Notes: generated by a model not told the origin, from the sequence alone. A stretch of 51,699 nucleotides of DNA from Candidatus Aadella gelida (GCA_030765205.1 JAVCDB010000113.1:1-51699), one strand, 5' to 3'. Counted from the stretch's first letter, positions 1-7,380 are shown. Made by a program: numbers and translations.

Positions 1-1
1 A

Positions 2-262
2 GGGAATCCTCCGGGTCCAAAAGGCGGTCCGGGAAGAGGCGCGCAGATGGGCAGAGGGAATCCTCCGGGTCCAAAAGGCGGTCCGGGCAAAGGCCCTCGT
101 ATGGGAAAAGGTAATCCTCCAGGTCCAAAAGGTGCCCCAGGTAAAGGCGCTCGCATGGGAAAGGGTAATCCCCCAGGTCCAAAAGGTGGTCCCGGTAAAG
201 GCGCAAAGATGGGAAAAGGTAACCCTCCAGGTCCAAAAGGCGGTCCCGGTAAAGGCGCTAAA
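2..262 (+). repeat. 54-bp in-frame tandem repeat, about 4.8 copies
   Basis: Units begin with atggg and share the core cctccaggtccaaaagg. Copies differ mainly at third codon positions (gga/ggt, ccg/cca), so the amino-acid repeat is kept while the DNA drifts. Copy number could be misassembled or vary between strains. Confidence 0.85.
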
Positions 263-298
263 GGTGGAGCTAAAAGAGGCGGAGGCCACAGAAAATAA
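2..298 (+). CDS. Gly/Pro/Lys tandem-repeat protein, 5'-truncated
   Basis: The reading frame is open from the window edge, so the N-terminus is missing. Four full 54-bp units (47-100, 101-154, 155-208, 209-262) plus a partial one encode an 18-residue repeat of the type MGKGNPPGPKGGPGKGAK. A short basic tail ending in GGGHRK follows. Glycine recurs about every third residue, but the Gly-X-Y register is broken, so this is collagen-like in composition only. No membrane segment or catalytic motif is visible in the part present. It ends 14 bases before the next gene, which may be cotranscribed. The protein is probably disordered and strongly basic. Its function is unknown, and a secreted or nucleic-acid-binding role cannot be separated without the N-terminus. 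Confidence 0.6.
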   Translation, partial: GNPPGPKGGPGRGAQMGRGNPPGPKGGPGKGPRMGKGNPPGPKGAPGKGARMGKGNPPGPKGGPGKGAKMGKGNPPGPKGGPGKGAKGGAKRGGGHRK

Positions 299-312
299 AG
301 AGATAAGTCCTA

Positions 313-687
313 ATGAGAAGAAAAATACTATTATTCATACTTCTTATGATTTTTGTTGTTAGAGGAAATCCCGGTATTGTCGAGGCCAAAGATGATCCCG
401 GGGATCTTCCTCCCGGCATGGAAGCCATAAAAGTCGGATCCGCAACAATAATCGCGCCAGAAGGCATAGAAGTAAAGAAAATTGCTGATATTGTCCAGCT
501 TGAAAGCTTAGAGCAATATGTCGCACGCAACTTTGTGGACTTCAAATCAAGAATGAGAGATCTAGAAGTAAGAGAAGAAGCCCTTTCAGAAGAGCTCGGC
601 GACCTAAAAAAGCAGATCGAAACAGAAAAGAGAAATATCAACCAGCCAAGTGCCCCGGAAAATCAAGAGAATCTCCAGGAGTTATAG
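313..687 (+). CDS. Small secreted coiled-coil protein, hypothetical
   Basis: This is a 124-residue protein. A basic start (MRRK) and a hydrophobic run through about residue 17 form a signal peptide, with likely cleavage near VEAK (residues 23-26). The central part holds a short segment rich in Gly, Ile and Val. Residues 60-110 are a charged helix with heptad-like spacing (LEVREEALSEELGDLKKQI), which predicts a coiled coil. The tail is Gln/Asn/Pro rich. It follows the tandem-repeat protein by 14 bases and is probably in the same operon. I do not recognise the family. A periplasmic structural or adaptor role is possible but not shown. Confidence 0.6.
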   Translation: MRRKILLFILLMIFVVRGNPGIVEAKDDPGDLPPGMEAIKVGSATIIAPEGIEVKKIADIVQLESLEQYVARNFVDFKSRMRDLEVREEALSEELGDLKKQIETEKRNINQPSAPENQENLQEL

Positions 688-759
688 CCATTATTAGTTA
701 GTATTTATCTTACGATCACCAGTAGCGGGGACTTTCATCCGTCCTTCGGACGTCTGTCG

Positions 760-784
760 AAACATCACAAAGAGAGTGATGTTT
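760..784. repeat. Perfect 9-bp hairpin downstream of the coiled-coil gene
   Basis: The arms aaacatcac and gtgatgttt enclose a 7-base loop. There is no T-run after it on the plus strand, so it is not a classical terminator. It could stabilise the 3' end of the preceding mRNA. Confidence 0.5.
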
Positions 785-799
785 CTTGAAAATCCCTTT

Positions 800-838
800 A
801 CAAGAAAAAGGCATCCACTTGCGTGAATGCCTTTTAAT
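800..838 (-). terminator. Terminator for tRNA-Phe
   Basis: Read on the minus strand, a stem ggcattcac/gtggatgcc with one mismatch and a 4-base loop is followed by a run of five T. It lies just past the CCA end of the minus-strand tRNA-Phe. The same stem design follows the initiator tRNA at 11044-11081. Confidence 0.7.
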
Positions 839-839
839 A

Positions 840-915
840 TGGTGCCACGGGACAGAATTGAACCGCCGACACAGGGATTTTCAGTCCCCTGCTCTACCGA
901 CTGAGCTACCGTGGC
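840..915 (-). tRNA. tRNA-Phe (GAA)
   Basis: This is a complete 76-nt cloverleaf on the minus strand. The acceptor gccacgg pairs with ccgtggc, followed by discriminator A and an encoded CCA. The D-arm is gctc...gagc, the anticodon loop is ctGAAaa, and the T-loop is ttcaatt. The T-stem contains G-U pairs. A dedicated terminator lies immediately downstream. Confidence 0.93.
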
Positions 916-949
916 ACATTACATAATCTTTACATAAAAAGAACAAACG

Positions 950-1135
950 GTGTCGTGGCTTAGCCTATACTAATCTGCAAGCTAACCACGGCCCCTGTAA
1001 GCATAACAGGGGAGCTTAACACGGTGTCAGTCCCCTGCTCTTGGATGAGACTGCCTGTCCTCCGTAGCCCAATGATATATAATAGTTTGGCGAAGGAGGA
1101 AGCTACCGTGGCACGCTGTATATCAATAACTTGAT
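950..1135 (-). pseudogene. Broken tRNA-Phe copy interrupted in the D-arm by a palindromic element
   Basis: Two blocks match the intact tRNA-Phe. Bases 1101-1114 match its 5' end plus two flanking bases (tRNA 5' end read on the minus strand as gccacggtagct). Bases 1027-1041 match 15 nt from the D-stem through the anticodon stem. Between them lie about 60 bases carrying ctccgtagcc, an AT-rich centre and ggcgaaggagg. The copy ends after the anticodon stem. Further left are a 7-bp hairpin (cccctgt/acagggg, 992-1012) and another imperfect one. It cannot make a functional tRNA. Confidence 0.5.
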
Positions 1136-1307
1136 AGAGATTATATCATACGAGTAGATTTAGGCAAGATTATTTTTATAAAAGCATCACAATAAATGGA
1201 ACAAAAAATAAGAACATTCCCCCCTTTTGAGAAATATTACTATTTTTAGTGATAATATTGCAAAAAAGGTGTTTTAGTGTAAACTCTAGTAAAATAAGGA
1301 GATAGTG

Positions 1308-2024
1308 ATGAGGGGCTTGGTACTGATCATAGTTGTCTTAACGGCGTTTTCTTCGATCAAGGCGGAGGGCGCGGGCTTTGGAGAGATACAACGCGTCGAA
1401 TTTAATGTTACGCTGGAAGAGGACATAGTGGTTATTGAACAGCAAGGGAAAAGATACGAATATCCTCCGAAAGAGAAAAGTTATGCAGGTATAAAGAAAG
1501 TGGAAAAGGGAGACCTTAATGGAGACGGGGTAGACGAATACATAATTTCTGCTCAGCTCCAAGAAACCGAGATATATTATCCCGACGGTCAAAGAACTGA
1601 ACTCCCCATGACGGTATATGGGACTACGATTGTATGTGAGCAGCATTCTGGGTGGCCTGAACAGCTTTTTGTTGTAGCCCAGTTGTCACCGGGCAAGATC
1701 TGGCCTAGTTTCAAGCTTCTTGATGTGGACGGAGACAAAACGCTTGACCTTATGGCGATAGGCTACACTTACGGACACTGGAAACAGCTCCAGATCGCCA
1801 GCTGGAAAAACGGAAGATATATATATTTATGGAATAAAGGAGGGGGAAGATATACTTCGGAACACACATATAGCGTGAGAGAAGATGGTACCCCTCAAAT
1901 AAAAGTGGGATATCCTATTTCCGATAAAGTTGGGAAGAAACAAGCATATGTTATTGACGACTGGGAAATGTGGGTATTTGATGGAACCGAATTCGTTGAT
2001 GAAGATGTGGAACTAGAGGAATAA
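1308..2024 (+). CDS. Secreted FG-GAP/VCBS-like protein, hypothetical
   Basis: A protein of about 238 residues. The ATG at 1308 lies six bases after AAGGAG and is preferred over the overlapping GTG at 1305, which is only three bases from it. A signal peptide runs to about residue 20 (cleavage near IKAEG). Two acidic loops, DLNGDGVDEY and DVDGDKTLDL, match the calcium-binding loops of FG-GAP/VCBS or dockerin-type repeats. The spacing suggests a small or partial beta-propeller. It is rich in aromatic residues toward the C-terminus (WKNGRYIYLW, WEMWVFDG). It stands alone between tRNA loci, with no operon partner. Likely exported; ligand unknown. Confidence 0.6.
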   Translation: MRGLVLIIVVLTAFSSIKAEGAGFGEIQRVEFNVTLEEDIVVIEQQGKRYEYPPKEKSYAGIKKVEKGDLNGDGVDEYIISAQLQETEIYYPDGQRTELPMTVYGTTIVCEQHSGWPEQLFVVAQLSPGKIWPSFKLLDVDGDKTLDLMAIGYTYGHWKQLQIASWKNGRYIYLWNKGGGRYTSEHTYSVREDGTPQIKVGYPISDKVGKKQAYVIDDWEMWVFDGTEFVDEDVELEE

Positions 2025-2141
2025 AAAAGTTTTAGAACAAAAACAGTGAAAGCAAAGAATTGTCAAGAAAGAAACATTCCCAAAAAGAGCAATATTCCTT
2101 GAAAAAACCCGAAAATAAGTATAAAATCTAACACACTGAAA
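2025..2141. other. A-rich spacer with no recognised gene
   Basis: The 117 bases between the FG-GAP-like gene and the broken tRNA-Thr copy are A-rich. I see no RBS-linked ORF and no clear terminator. The longer gene-poor interval 2025-2921 also holds the broken tRNA, the intact tRNA-Thr, unassigned short ORFs and the rnf promoter, listed separately. Confidence 0.4.
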
Positions 2142-2237
2142 GCCCGTGTAGCTTCCTCCTTCGCCAACCTATTTATATATTATCTGGCTACGGCGGACAG
2201 GAAGAGACGGCTCGTTTCATAGTTGGTAAATTAGAAC
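2142..2237 (+). pseudogene. tRNA-Thr 5' fragment interrupted by the same palindromic element
   Basis: Bases 2142-2153 (gcccgtgtagct) equal the first 12 nt of the intact tRNA-Thr 122 bases downstream. The sequence then enters the element tcctccttcgcc, an AT-rich centre and ggctacggcggaca. After the element, agttggtaaa at 2221 resembles the tRNA D-loop. The break point is the same as in the tRNA-Phe copy at 1101. Confidence 0.5.
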
Positions 2238-2263
2238 TGTTTTATATCTTGTATCGTTATCGT

Positions 2264-2339
2264 GCCCGTGTAGCTCAGTTGGTAGAGCAAAGCATTCGTA
2301 ATGCTTAGGTCGGAGGTTCGACTCCTCTCGCGGGCTCCA
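2264..2339 (+). tRNA. tRNA-Thr (CGT)
   Basis: This is a 76-nt cloverleaf. The acceptor gcccgtg pairs with cgcgggc (one G-U), followed by discriminator T and an encoded CCA. The D-arm is gctc...gagc, the anticodon stem aagca/tgctt has loop ttCGTaa, and the T-arm is ggagg ttcgact cctct. The anticodon CGU reads ACG threonine codons. Confidence 0.93.
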
Positions 2340-2760
2340 TTCTGCTTCGCTCTTCTAAAACAAAGCCTCTGGTAGAGCTACGCAGGAACAGGTTCTGGCG
2401 CGAAGTTCTTCAAGAGATTACAGTCTCTGCGAAGCCTTACCATGGTTTCCTTATTGTAAGGCGAAGTAGGACTTTCCCCTAGAATGTTTTCCACAAAAAG
2501 AAGCACGCTAATACACTCTATCTCAGAGCGGCTAGCAGCATCATATCTAAAGTGTAAAAATAACAGATTACTTGGAAAGCAGCTTGAGTATAGGAACCCA
2601 ACACCGTTTATAGAAATTGCAGGAGGGGCAACAAACATTTTCTTGGTTTTTCTCACCACGATGCCACTTGGTCTCACACGTCCAATATGACTGACATTTT
2701 TCGCAGCAGTTAAGTTTTTTTGTTTTCAACTTTTTCATGTATATCCTTCATTCTGACAAG
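2340..2760. other. Gene-poor tRNA flank with unassigned ORFs
   Basis: Only two overlapping short ORFs are present, 68 aa on the plus strand and 99 aa on the minus strand (2378-2677, GTG start). Neither has a Shine-Dalgarno sequence or a family I recognise. The minus ORF stops about 40 bases from the tRNA end. The stretch may be a decayed tRNA-associated insertion. I see no certain gene in it. Confidence 0.4.
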
Positions 2761-2788
2761 ACTAATAATTTGAGTTTATTATATAATG

Positions 2789-2815
2789 CGAATAAGGTTA
2801 TTTCAACCTTATTCG
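2789..2815. repeat. Perfect 11-bp inverted repeat upstream of rnf
   Basis: The arms cgaataaggtt and aaccttattcg enclose a 5-base loop, about 40 bases upstream of the rnf -35 box. No T-run follows on either strand. It could be an operator or a structured boundary; the sequence does not decide. Confidence 0.5.
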
Positions 2816-2855
2816 ACAAGAAGAAAAGAGGAATAATGCAGAGGGGGCCCAGTAA

Positions 2856-2883
2856 TTGACAAACCTCCTGCAGTATGTATAAT
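2856..2883 (+). promoter_or_regulatory. Sigma-70 promoter of the rnf operon
   Basis: A consensus TTGACA (2856-2861) and a consensus TATAAT (2878-2883) are separated by 16 bases, 38 bases upstream of rnfC. This is the best promoter match in the window and implies strong constitutive transcription. Confidence 0.8.
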
Positions 2884-2921
2884 GTAGTTTCATTATAATA
2901 AAAGTATAATATGGGACAAAT

Positions 2922-4244
2922 ATGAGCATATTGACGTTTCTCGGGGGGATTCATCCCGAGTATCAAAAAGATAGAAGCATAAGTGAGCCTCTTAGGGAGC
3001 CCGGATTTCCCGAAAGCGCGGTTATACCACTATCTCAACATATTGGAGCGCCCAATGAAGCAATCGTCAAAAAGGGCGACATAGTTGAAGAGGGAGAGGT
3101 TATAGGCAGGAGCGAAAGCTTTATTTCGAGCCCCGTACATTCTTCGATTGCGGGGACGGTTCTGGATATAAAGAAGACGTTTCATCCTTCGCTTGGACCC
3201 GCAGAAGCTGTTTTTATCCAGAGAGACAAGACAAAAGAAAAAAAGAAATACAAAGTGCAAGATGTTGATAACTTTACATCAAAAGAACTTATAGAAAAGA
3301 TCCGGGAAGCCGGGATAGTAGGGATGGGCGGGGCGGCTTTTCCTACACATGTAAAACTTAATATCCCTGAAAATAAATCTGTAGAAATTCTGATAATAAA
3401 CGGAGCGGAATGCGAACCATACCTTATTTGTGACCATTCAATAATGCACAGAAAGACCAAGGAAATACTTCAGGGGATAGAGATTGCAATAAAGATACTT
3501 AGCCCCGAAAATGTTTATATAGCTATAGAGGACAACAAAAAAGCAGCGGTGTTTGCTTTTAAAAAAGCCATAAAAAATGCTCCGTACGGATTAATATCCA
3601 AGACAAAAGTCGTCTTGATGGAGACTAAGTATCCGCAAGGAGGAGAAAAGCAGCTGATTAAAGCTATAACCGGGGAAGAGGTCCCTCCCGGAGGGCTTCC
3701 GCTTGACATAGGTTTTCTGGTGCATAATGTTGGAACAATATACGCCATGTATGAAGCGATATATTTTAATAAACCTCTTACGGAAAGAATAATAACCATA
3801 TCGGGAGATTGTCTGCATCGGCCCGGGAATTATATGGTAAGAGTAGGGACTACGCTCCGAGAGATCATAGATCAGTACGGTATAGAGTTATATAAAAAGC
3901 CCGGGAAGATAATTTTTGGGGGACCGATGATGGGGATAGCTCAACCGGGGACGGAAGCGCCGGTGCTAAAAAACACTTCGGGCATACTTTTTCTGTCAGA
4001 AGAAAGCGCCAGAGTATTCAAGGAAGAGCAGTGCATTAGATGCGCAAAATGCGTAGATGTATGTCCCGTAAGGCTTCTTCCTACAGAGATCACCAAGACT
4101 GTAAAGAAGAAGTATTGGGATAAGGCAAAAGAATTAAATATTTCCGATTGCATGGAATGCGGATCCTGCAGCTATGTATGCCCCGCAAGAATACCTCTGG
4201 TGCAGTATATTAAGGAAGGCAAAAACGGAATAGCAGGCAAATAA
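2922..4244 (+). CDS. rnfC: Rnf complex subunit RnfC (NADH-binding, iron-sulfur)
   Basis: RnfC is the membrane-associated subunit that binds NAD(H) and FMN in the Na+- or H+-pumping ferredoxin:NAD oxidoreductase. The N-terminus has the family motif TFLGGIHPEYQK, then a biotinyl-like fold (residues 30-85). A Rossmann glycine motif GMGGAAFPTHVK lies near residue 135. The C-terminus has two 4Fe-4S sets, CIRCAKCVDVCP and CMECGSCSYVCP. At 440 residues it has normal length for the short (clostridial-type) form without the long repeat tail of proteobacterial RnfC. It is first in the operon behind a consensus promoter, and rnfD starts directly after its stop. The ribosome-binding site is weak (ggga). 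Confidence 0.95.
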   Translation: MSILTFLGGIHPEYQKDRSISEPLREPGFPESAVIPLSQHIGAPNEAIVKKGDIVEEGEVIGRSESFISSPVHSSIAGTVLDIKKTFHPSLGPAEAVFIQRDKTKEKKKYKVQDVDNFTSKELIEKIREAGIVGMGGAAFPTHVKLNIPENKSVEILIINGAECEPYLICDHSIMHRKTKEILQGIEIAIKILSPENVYIAIEDNKKAAVFAFKKAIKNAPYGLISKTKVVLMETKYPQGGEKQLIKAITGEEVPPGGLPLDIGFLVHNVGTIYAMYEAIYFNKPLTERIITISGDCLHRPGNYMVRVGTTLREIIDQYGIELYKKPGKIIFGGPMMGIAQPGTEAPVLKNTSGILFLSEESARVFKEEQCIRCAKCVDVCPVRLLPTEITKTVKKKYWDKAKELNISDCMECGSCSYVCPARIPLVQYIKEGKNGIAGK

Positions 4245-5195
4245 ATGGATACAAAGAAACTAAAAATAACAGTATCGCCACATGTATTTTCCGCGATAGA
4301 CACTAAATACATGATGAAAGGTGTGATCAAAGCATTACTCCCAGCGGTAGCCGCATCTTTATATTTTTTCCGATTGCAGGCCGCAGGAATTATTTTAGCG
4401 TCAGTAGCCGGGACAGTATGCACCGAGCTTGTTCTGCAGCTTGCCAGAAAAAAGCAGGTAAGGATAGGAGATTATAGCGCAGTCGTTTCAGGTCTTTTGC
4501 TGGCGATGGTTTTACCGCCTTCACTCCCTTTATGGATGTGTTTTCTCGGAGGAGTTGTAGCGATAGGTCTTAGCAAAGATATTTTTGGAGGGCTCGGAAG
4601 CAATATCTTTAATCCGGCGCTACTTGCAAGAGCGTTTCTTATGGCGGCTTTCCCGGTAGCTTTGACCACTTGGGTAAATCCTAGAGGGGTAGACGCCGTG
4701 ACAACGGCTACACCATTAGCCTTGTCTAAATTCGAGCATATTATTACTTCATATCCCGCTCTTTTCTTTGGCAGAGTGGGAGGATCTCTCGGCGAGACAT
4801 CAGCCTTGGCGCTTCTGGTAGGATTGGCGTATCTCCTATACAAAAAGATCATCGAATACAGAATACCGGTAGCTTTTATTGGAACAGTAGCCATCTTCGC
4901 GGGAGTAATGAAACTTCTTGATCCCGCAGGCGCTGCTCCGCCGCTTTTTCATGTTCTTGCGGGAGGGTTATTGCTCGGAGCAATATTTATGGCGACTGAC
5001 CCGGTAACGTCACCGGTCACAAAAAAGGGACGTTGGATATTCGGCATAGGGTGCGGGTTAATAGCTATGATAATAAGAGTCTGGGGAGGACTTCCCGAAG
5101 GCGTCATGTATTCGATACTCTTAATGAATGCGGTTACTCCGCTGATCAACAGGGTTACGCGCTCAAAACGGTTCGGAGAAAAAAATGTTAAATAA
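4245..5195 (+). CDS. rnfD: Rnf complex membrane subunit RnfD
   Basis: RnfD is an integral membrane flavoprotein of the Rnf complex, related to NqrB. The 316 residues contain eight or more hydrophobic segments. The motif TTATPL (residues 153-158) carries the threonine, likely T156, that in this family binds FMN through a phosphoester bond. Conserved Gly-Asn-Pro stretches (GGLGSNIFNPALLARAF) and MATDPVTSPV near the C-terminus are typical. It starts immediately after the rnfC stop, and its last 11 bases overlap rnfG, so translation is probably coupled. Confidence 0.95.
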   Translation: MDTKKLKITVSPHVFSAIDTKYMMKGVIKALLPAVAASLYFFRLQAAGIILASVAGTVCTELVLQLARKKQVRIGDYSAVVSGLLLAMVLPPSLPLWMCFLGGVVAIGLSKDIFGGLGSNIFNPALLARAFLMAAFPVALTTWVNPRGVDAVTTATPLALSKFEHIITSYPALFFGRVGGSLGETSALALLVGLAYLLYKKIIEYRIPVAFIGTVAIFAGVMKLLDPAGAAPPLFHVLAGGLLLGAIFMATDPVTSPVTKKGRWIFGIGCGLIAMIIRVWGGLPEGVMYSILLMNAVTPLINRVTRSKRFGEKNVK

Positions 5196-5736
5196 GATAA
5201 GTAACGCACTTTTTAAAAATAGCGTCCTTAGCATGATAAGCGCACTAGTTATTGTCGGAATGATCTCCGGATATGCGCTGGTGTATGTTTATAAATATGC
5301 AACTCCTAAAATAGAAGAGAACATAGAGAAAGAAACCAAAAAAGCCATAAGCAGCATATTCCCCGGGACGGTAACAATAGAAGACGACAAAGATATGTTT
5401 AAGGCGATAGACGCTAAAGGGGAGGTTTTGGGATATGCTTTTCTTGCTGAAGGGAACGGTTATCAGGGCACGATCAAGCTTATCGCCGGGGCAGACAAGG
5501 AGATGAAAAAGCTCTCTGGATTCGAAGTGCTTGAGTCACAGGAAACCCCGGGGCTAGGCGCGGAGATCGGAAACAAAGCCTTCAAAGAACAGTTTCGAGG
5601 CTTGCCTCTTGGAAAAAACATAGAATACGTTAAGAACCGGAAACCTACAAAAGATAATCAGATAGAAGCTATCACGGGAGCGACGATATCTTCACGGGCA
5701 GTGGTCAACATACTTAACAAAAAGATAAGGAAATAA
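5185..5736 (+). CDS. rnfG: Rnf complex flavoprotein subunit RnfG
   Basis: RnfG is anchored by one N-terminal membrane helix (about residues 12-34) and exposes an FMN-binding domain outside the membrane. The signature TGATISS near residue 167 carries the threonine that receives covalent FMN. GYQGTIKLIAGAD and ESQETPGLGAEI are family motifs. The 183-residue length is normal. It overlaps rnfD by 11 bases. Unusually, the next rnf gene does not follow directly: a repeat-flanked foreign gene separates rnfG from rnfE. Confidence 0.94.
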   Translation: MLNKISNALFKNSVLSMISALVIVGMISGYALVYVYKYATPKIEENIEKETKKAISSIFPGTVTIEDDKDMFKAIDAKGEVLGYAFLAEGNGYQGTIKLIAGADKEMKKLSGFEVLESQETPGLGAEIGNKAFKEQFRGLPLGKNIEYVKNRKPTKDNQIEAITGATISSRAVVNILNKKIRK

Positions 5737-5748
5737 ATAAAGCAGGGA

Positions 5749-6176
5749 TTAGGTTTTAGGTGATAGGTTTTAGACTGCGAGAAGAAAACACACAGGAGCC
5801 CCAATGGATATTAAATCGTATAAAGACCTAATTGTATGGCAAAAAGGCATAGAGTTAGCATTAATTGTATATAAGATAACAGAAAAATTTCCCAAGATTG
5901 AAACGTATGGATTAACTCAACAAATGAGAAAAGCAGTGGTGTCCGTCCCTTCAAATATTGCAGAGGGTAAAGCTGGGGGGACGCGCAAAGAGTATCGCCA
6001 CTTTCTTTTTATGGCTCTTGGTTCTGGTGCAGAATTGGAAACACAGATAGAAATAGCAAAACAGTTATCATTCGGGAAAGAACTAAATTTTAAAAAAGCA
6101 GAAGGACTATTAGAAGAATGCATGAAAATGCTAAATACATTAATAAAAAACCTAAAACCTATAACCTAAAACCTGG
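5749..6176. repeat. Inverted-repeat bracket around the S23-type gene
   Basis: The left arm at 5749-5773 (ttaggttttaggtgatagg...) pairs with the right arm at 6152-6176 at 22 of 23 positions. The right arm continues to 6183 with further aacctaa units. The right arm overlaps the last codons of the enclosed ORF, so the repeat encodes its C-terminal NLKPIT and stop. As RNA, the arms could close a large stem with the gene in the loop. Confidence 0.8.
5804..6169 (+). CDS. Four-helix-bundle protein (S23/IVS family) inserted in the rnf operon
   Basis: This 121-residue protein is of the family first described as an ORF in 23S rRNA intervening sequences and related to the Avd accessory protein of diversity-generating retroelements. 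Diagnostic motifs are YKDLIVWQKG at the N-terminus, MRKAVVSVPSNIAEG, and SGAELETQIEIAKQL, with four amphipathic helices. CAGGAG precedes the start. It lies between rnfG and rnfE and has no role in electron transport. Inverted repeats flank it, and the right one supplies its last codons. No reverse transcriptase or variable repeat is nearby, so a retroelement role is not supported. It may be a passenger of the repeat or help it spread. Confidence 0.85.
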   Translation: MDIKSYKDLIVWQKGIELALIVYKITEKFPKIETYGLTQQMRKAVVSVPSNIAEGKAGGTRKEYRHFLFMALGSGAELETQIEIAKQLSFGKELNFKKAEGLLEECMKMLNTLIKNLKPIT

Positions 6177-6186
6177 AACCTAAAGA

Positions 6187-6795
6187 ATGATAAAAGATTT
6201 TGTAAAAGGATTATGGAAAGAAAACCCTGTTTTCGTGCAGGTTTTGGGAATGTGTCCGACACTTGCTGTCACAACTAAAGCTGTGTTTGGACTATCGATG
6301 GGGGTAGCAACGACATTTGTTGTTGTCTCTTCCAGCATCGTGATTTCTCTGATAAGAAAACTGGTTCCCAAGCAGGTAAGAATCCCTATGTTCACTGTGA
6401 TCATAGCCACTTTTGTAACAGTAGCGGATTATATGCTCAAAGCTAATTTTTTCGAAATTAGTAAAGCTCTGGGGCCATACATACCGCTTATAGTTGTCAA
6501 TTGTCTTATATTAGGGAGAGCCGAAGCGTTCGCTTCAAAAAAAGGAGTAGTTAGATCATTTCTTGACGCTTTAGGGATGGGTCTTGGCTTTACCGCTGCG
6601 CTCATTGTTCTTGGATCCGTAAGAGAACTGTTGGGAGCGGGGGAAGTCTTCGGCTACCGGGTGCTGTGGGAAGGGTTTACCGAATGGATAGTTATGATAC
6701 TCCCGGCAGGAGCATTTATAACATTAGGTCTTTTGGTAGGACTTTTTAATGTGATAGATAAAAAGGTAATGAATAAGGAAACCAAGGTAACATGA
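6187..6795 (+). CDS. rnfE: Rnf complex membrane subunit RnfE
   Basis: RnfE is an integral membrane subunit related to NqrD. The 202 residues carry about six membrane helices. Family features include the N-terminal KENPVFVQVLGMCPTLAVT with its conserved cysteine, which in the NqrD/E pair helps hold an intramembrane iron-sulfur centre, and LGSVRELLGAG. It starts four bases after the right arm of the repeat bracket, without a clear Shine-Dalgarno sequence. Its end overlaps rnfA by four bases. Its translation may depend on how the upstream repeat RNA is processed. Confidence 0.94.
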   Translation: MIKDFVKGLWKENPVFVQVLGMCPTLAVTTKAVFGLSMGVATTFVVVSSSIVISLIRKLVPKQVRIPMFTVIIATFVTVADYMLKANFFEISKALGPYIPLIVVNCLILGRAEAFASKKGVVRSFLDALGMGLGFTAALIVLGSVRELLGAGEVFGYRVLWEGFTEWIVMILPAGAFITLGLLVGLFNVIDKKVMNKETKVT

Positions 6796-7373
6796 CAGAA
6801 CTTTTAGTGATCTTTATAGCAGCTAGCATAACGAATAATTTCGTGCTCACGTATTTTCTTGGGATATGCCCGTTTATTGGGGTTTCCAACAAGATCGATA
6901 GCGCTGTAGGATTAGGAATGGCAACGACTTTTGTTATGACAATGGCGGCTACGGTCACATGGCTTATATATCATTACATTTTGGTCCCGTATGACCTGGT
7001 GTTCCTGCAATACGTTACTTTTATCATAGTAATAGCTAGCTTTGTTCAGTTTGTAGAGATGTTTATACGCAAGACCTCACCCGCACTTTACAAAACATTA
7101 GGAATCTTTCTGCCGCTTATAACAACAAATTGCGCTATTTTGGGACTTACGCTTTTCATGGTACTAAGAAATTATTCGTTTCCTGAAGCGATCATTTTCG
7201 GGTTAGGAGCAGGAGTAGGATTCACTTTGGCTCTTGTAATAATGGCGGGAATAAGAGAAGAGCTTGATTTTGCTGATATCCCGGAGCCGCTCAAAGGTGC
7301 AGGCATAACCCTTATAATAGCCGGGATGCTGGCACTTGCGTTTATGGGGTTCGGCGGGATAATCAGCGGATAA
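6792..7373 (+). CDS. rnfA: Rnf complex membrane subunit RnfA
   Basis: RnfA is the second half of the pseudo-symmetric RnfA/RnfE membrane pair and is related to NqrE. At 193 residues with six predicted helices it has normal length. Motifs are NNFVLTYFLGICPFIGVS near the N-terminus and TTNCAILG near the middle, both with the cysteines proposed to bind the membrane iron-sulfur cluster. GIREELDFADIPEPLKG is typical of the C-terminal part. Its ATG overlaps the rnfE stop in the arrangement ATGA, so the two are translationally coupled. Confidence 0.95.
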   Translation: MTELLVIFIAASITNNFVLTYFLGICPFIGVSNKIDSAVGLGMATTFVMTMAATVTWLIYHYILVPYDLVFLQYVTFIIVIASFVQFVEMFIRKTSPALYKTLGIFLPLITTNCAILGLTLFMVLRNYSFPEAIIFGLGAGVGFTLALVIMAGIREELDFADIPEPLKGAGITLIIAGMLALAFMGFGGIISG

Positions 7374-7380
7374 GGAAAAT

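Noticed and set aside
2-262. Regular 54-bp repeats considered as a CRISPR array
   Set aside because: Units are contiguous with no spacers and stay in one open reading frame; they encode a protein repeat.
5804-6169. Diversity-generating retroelement, because S23-type proteins resemble Avd
   Set aside because: No reverse transcriptase, template repeat or variable repeat was seen in the window.
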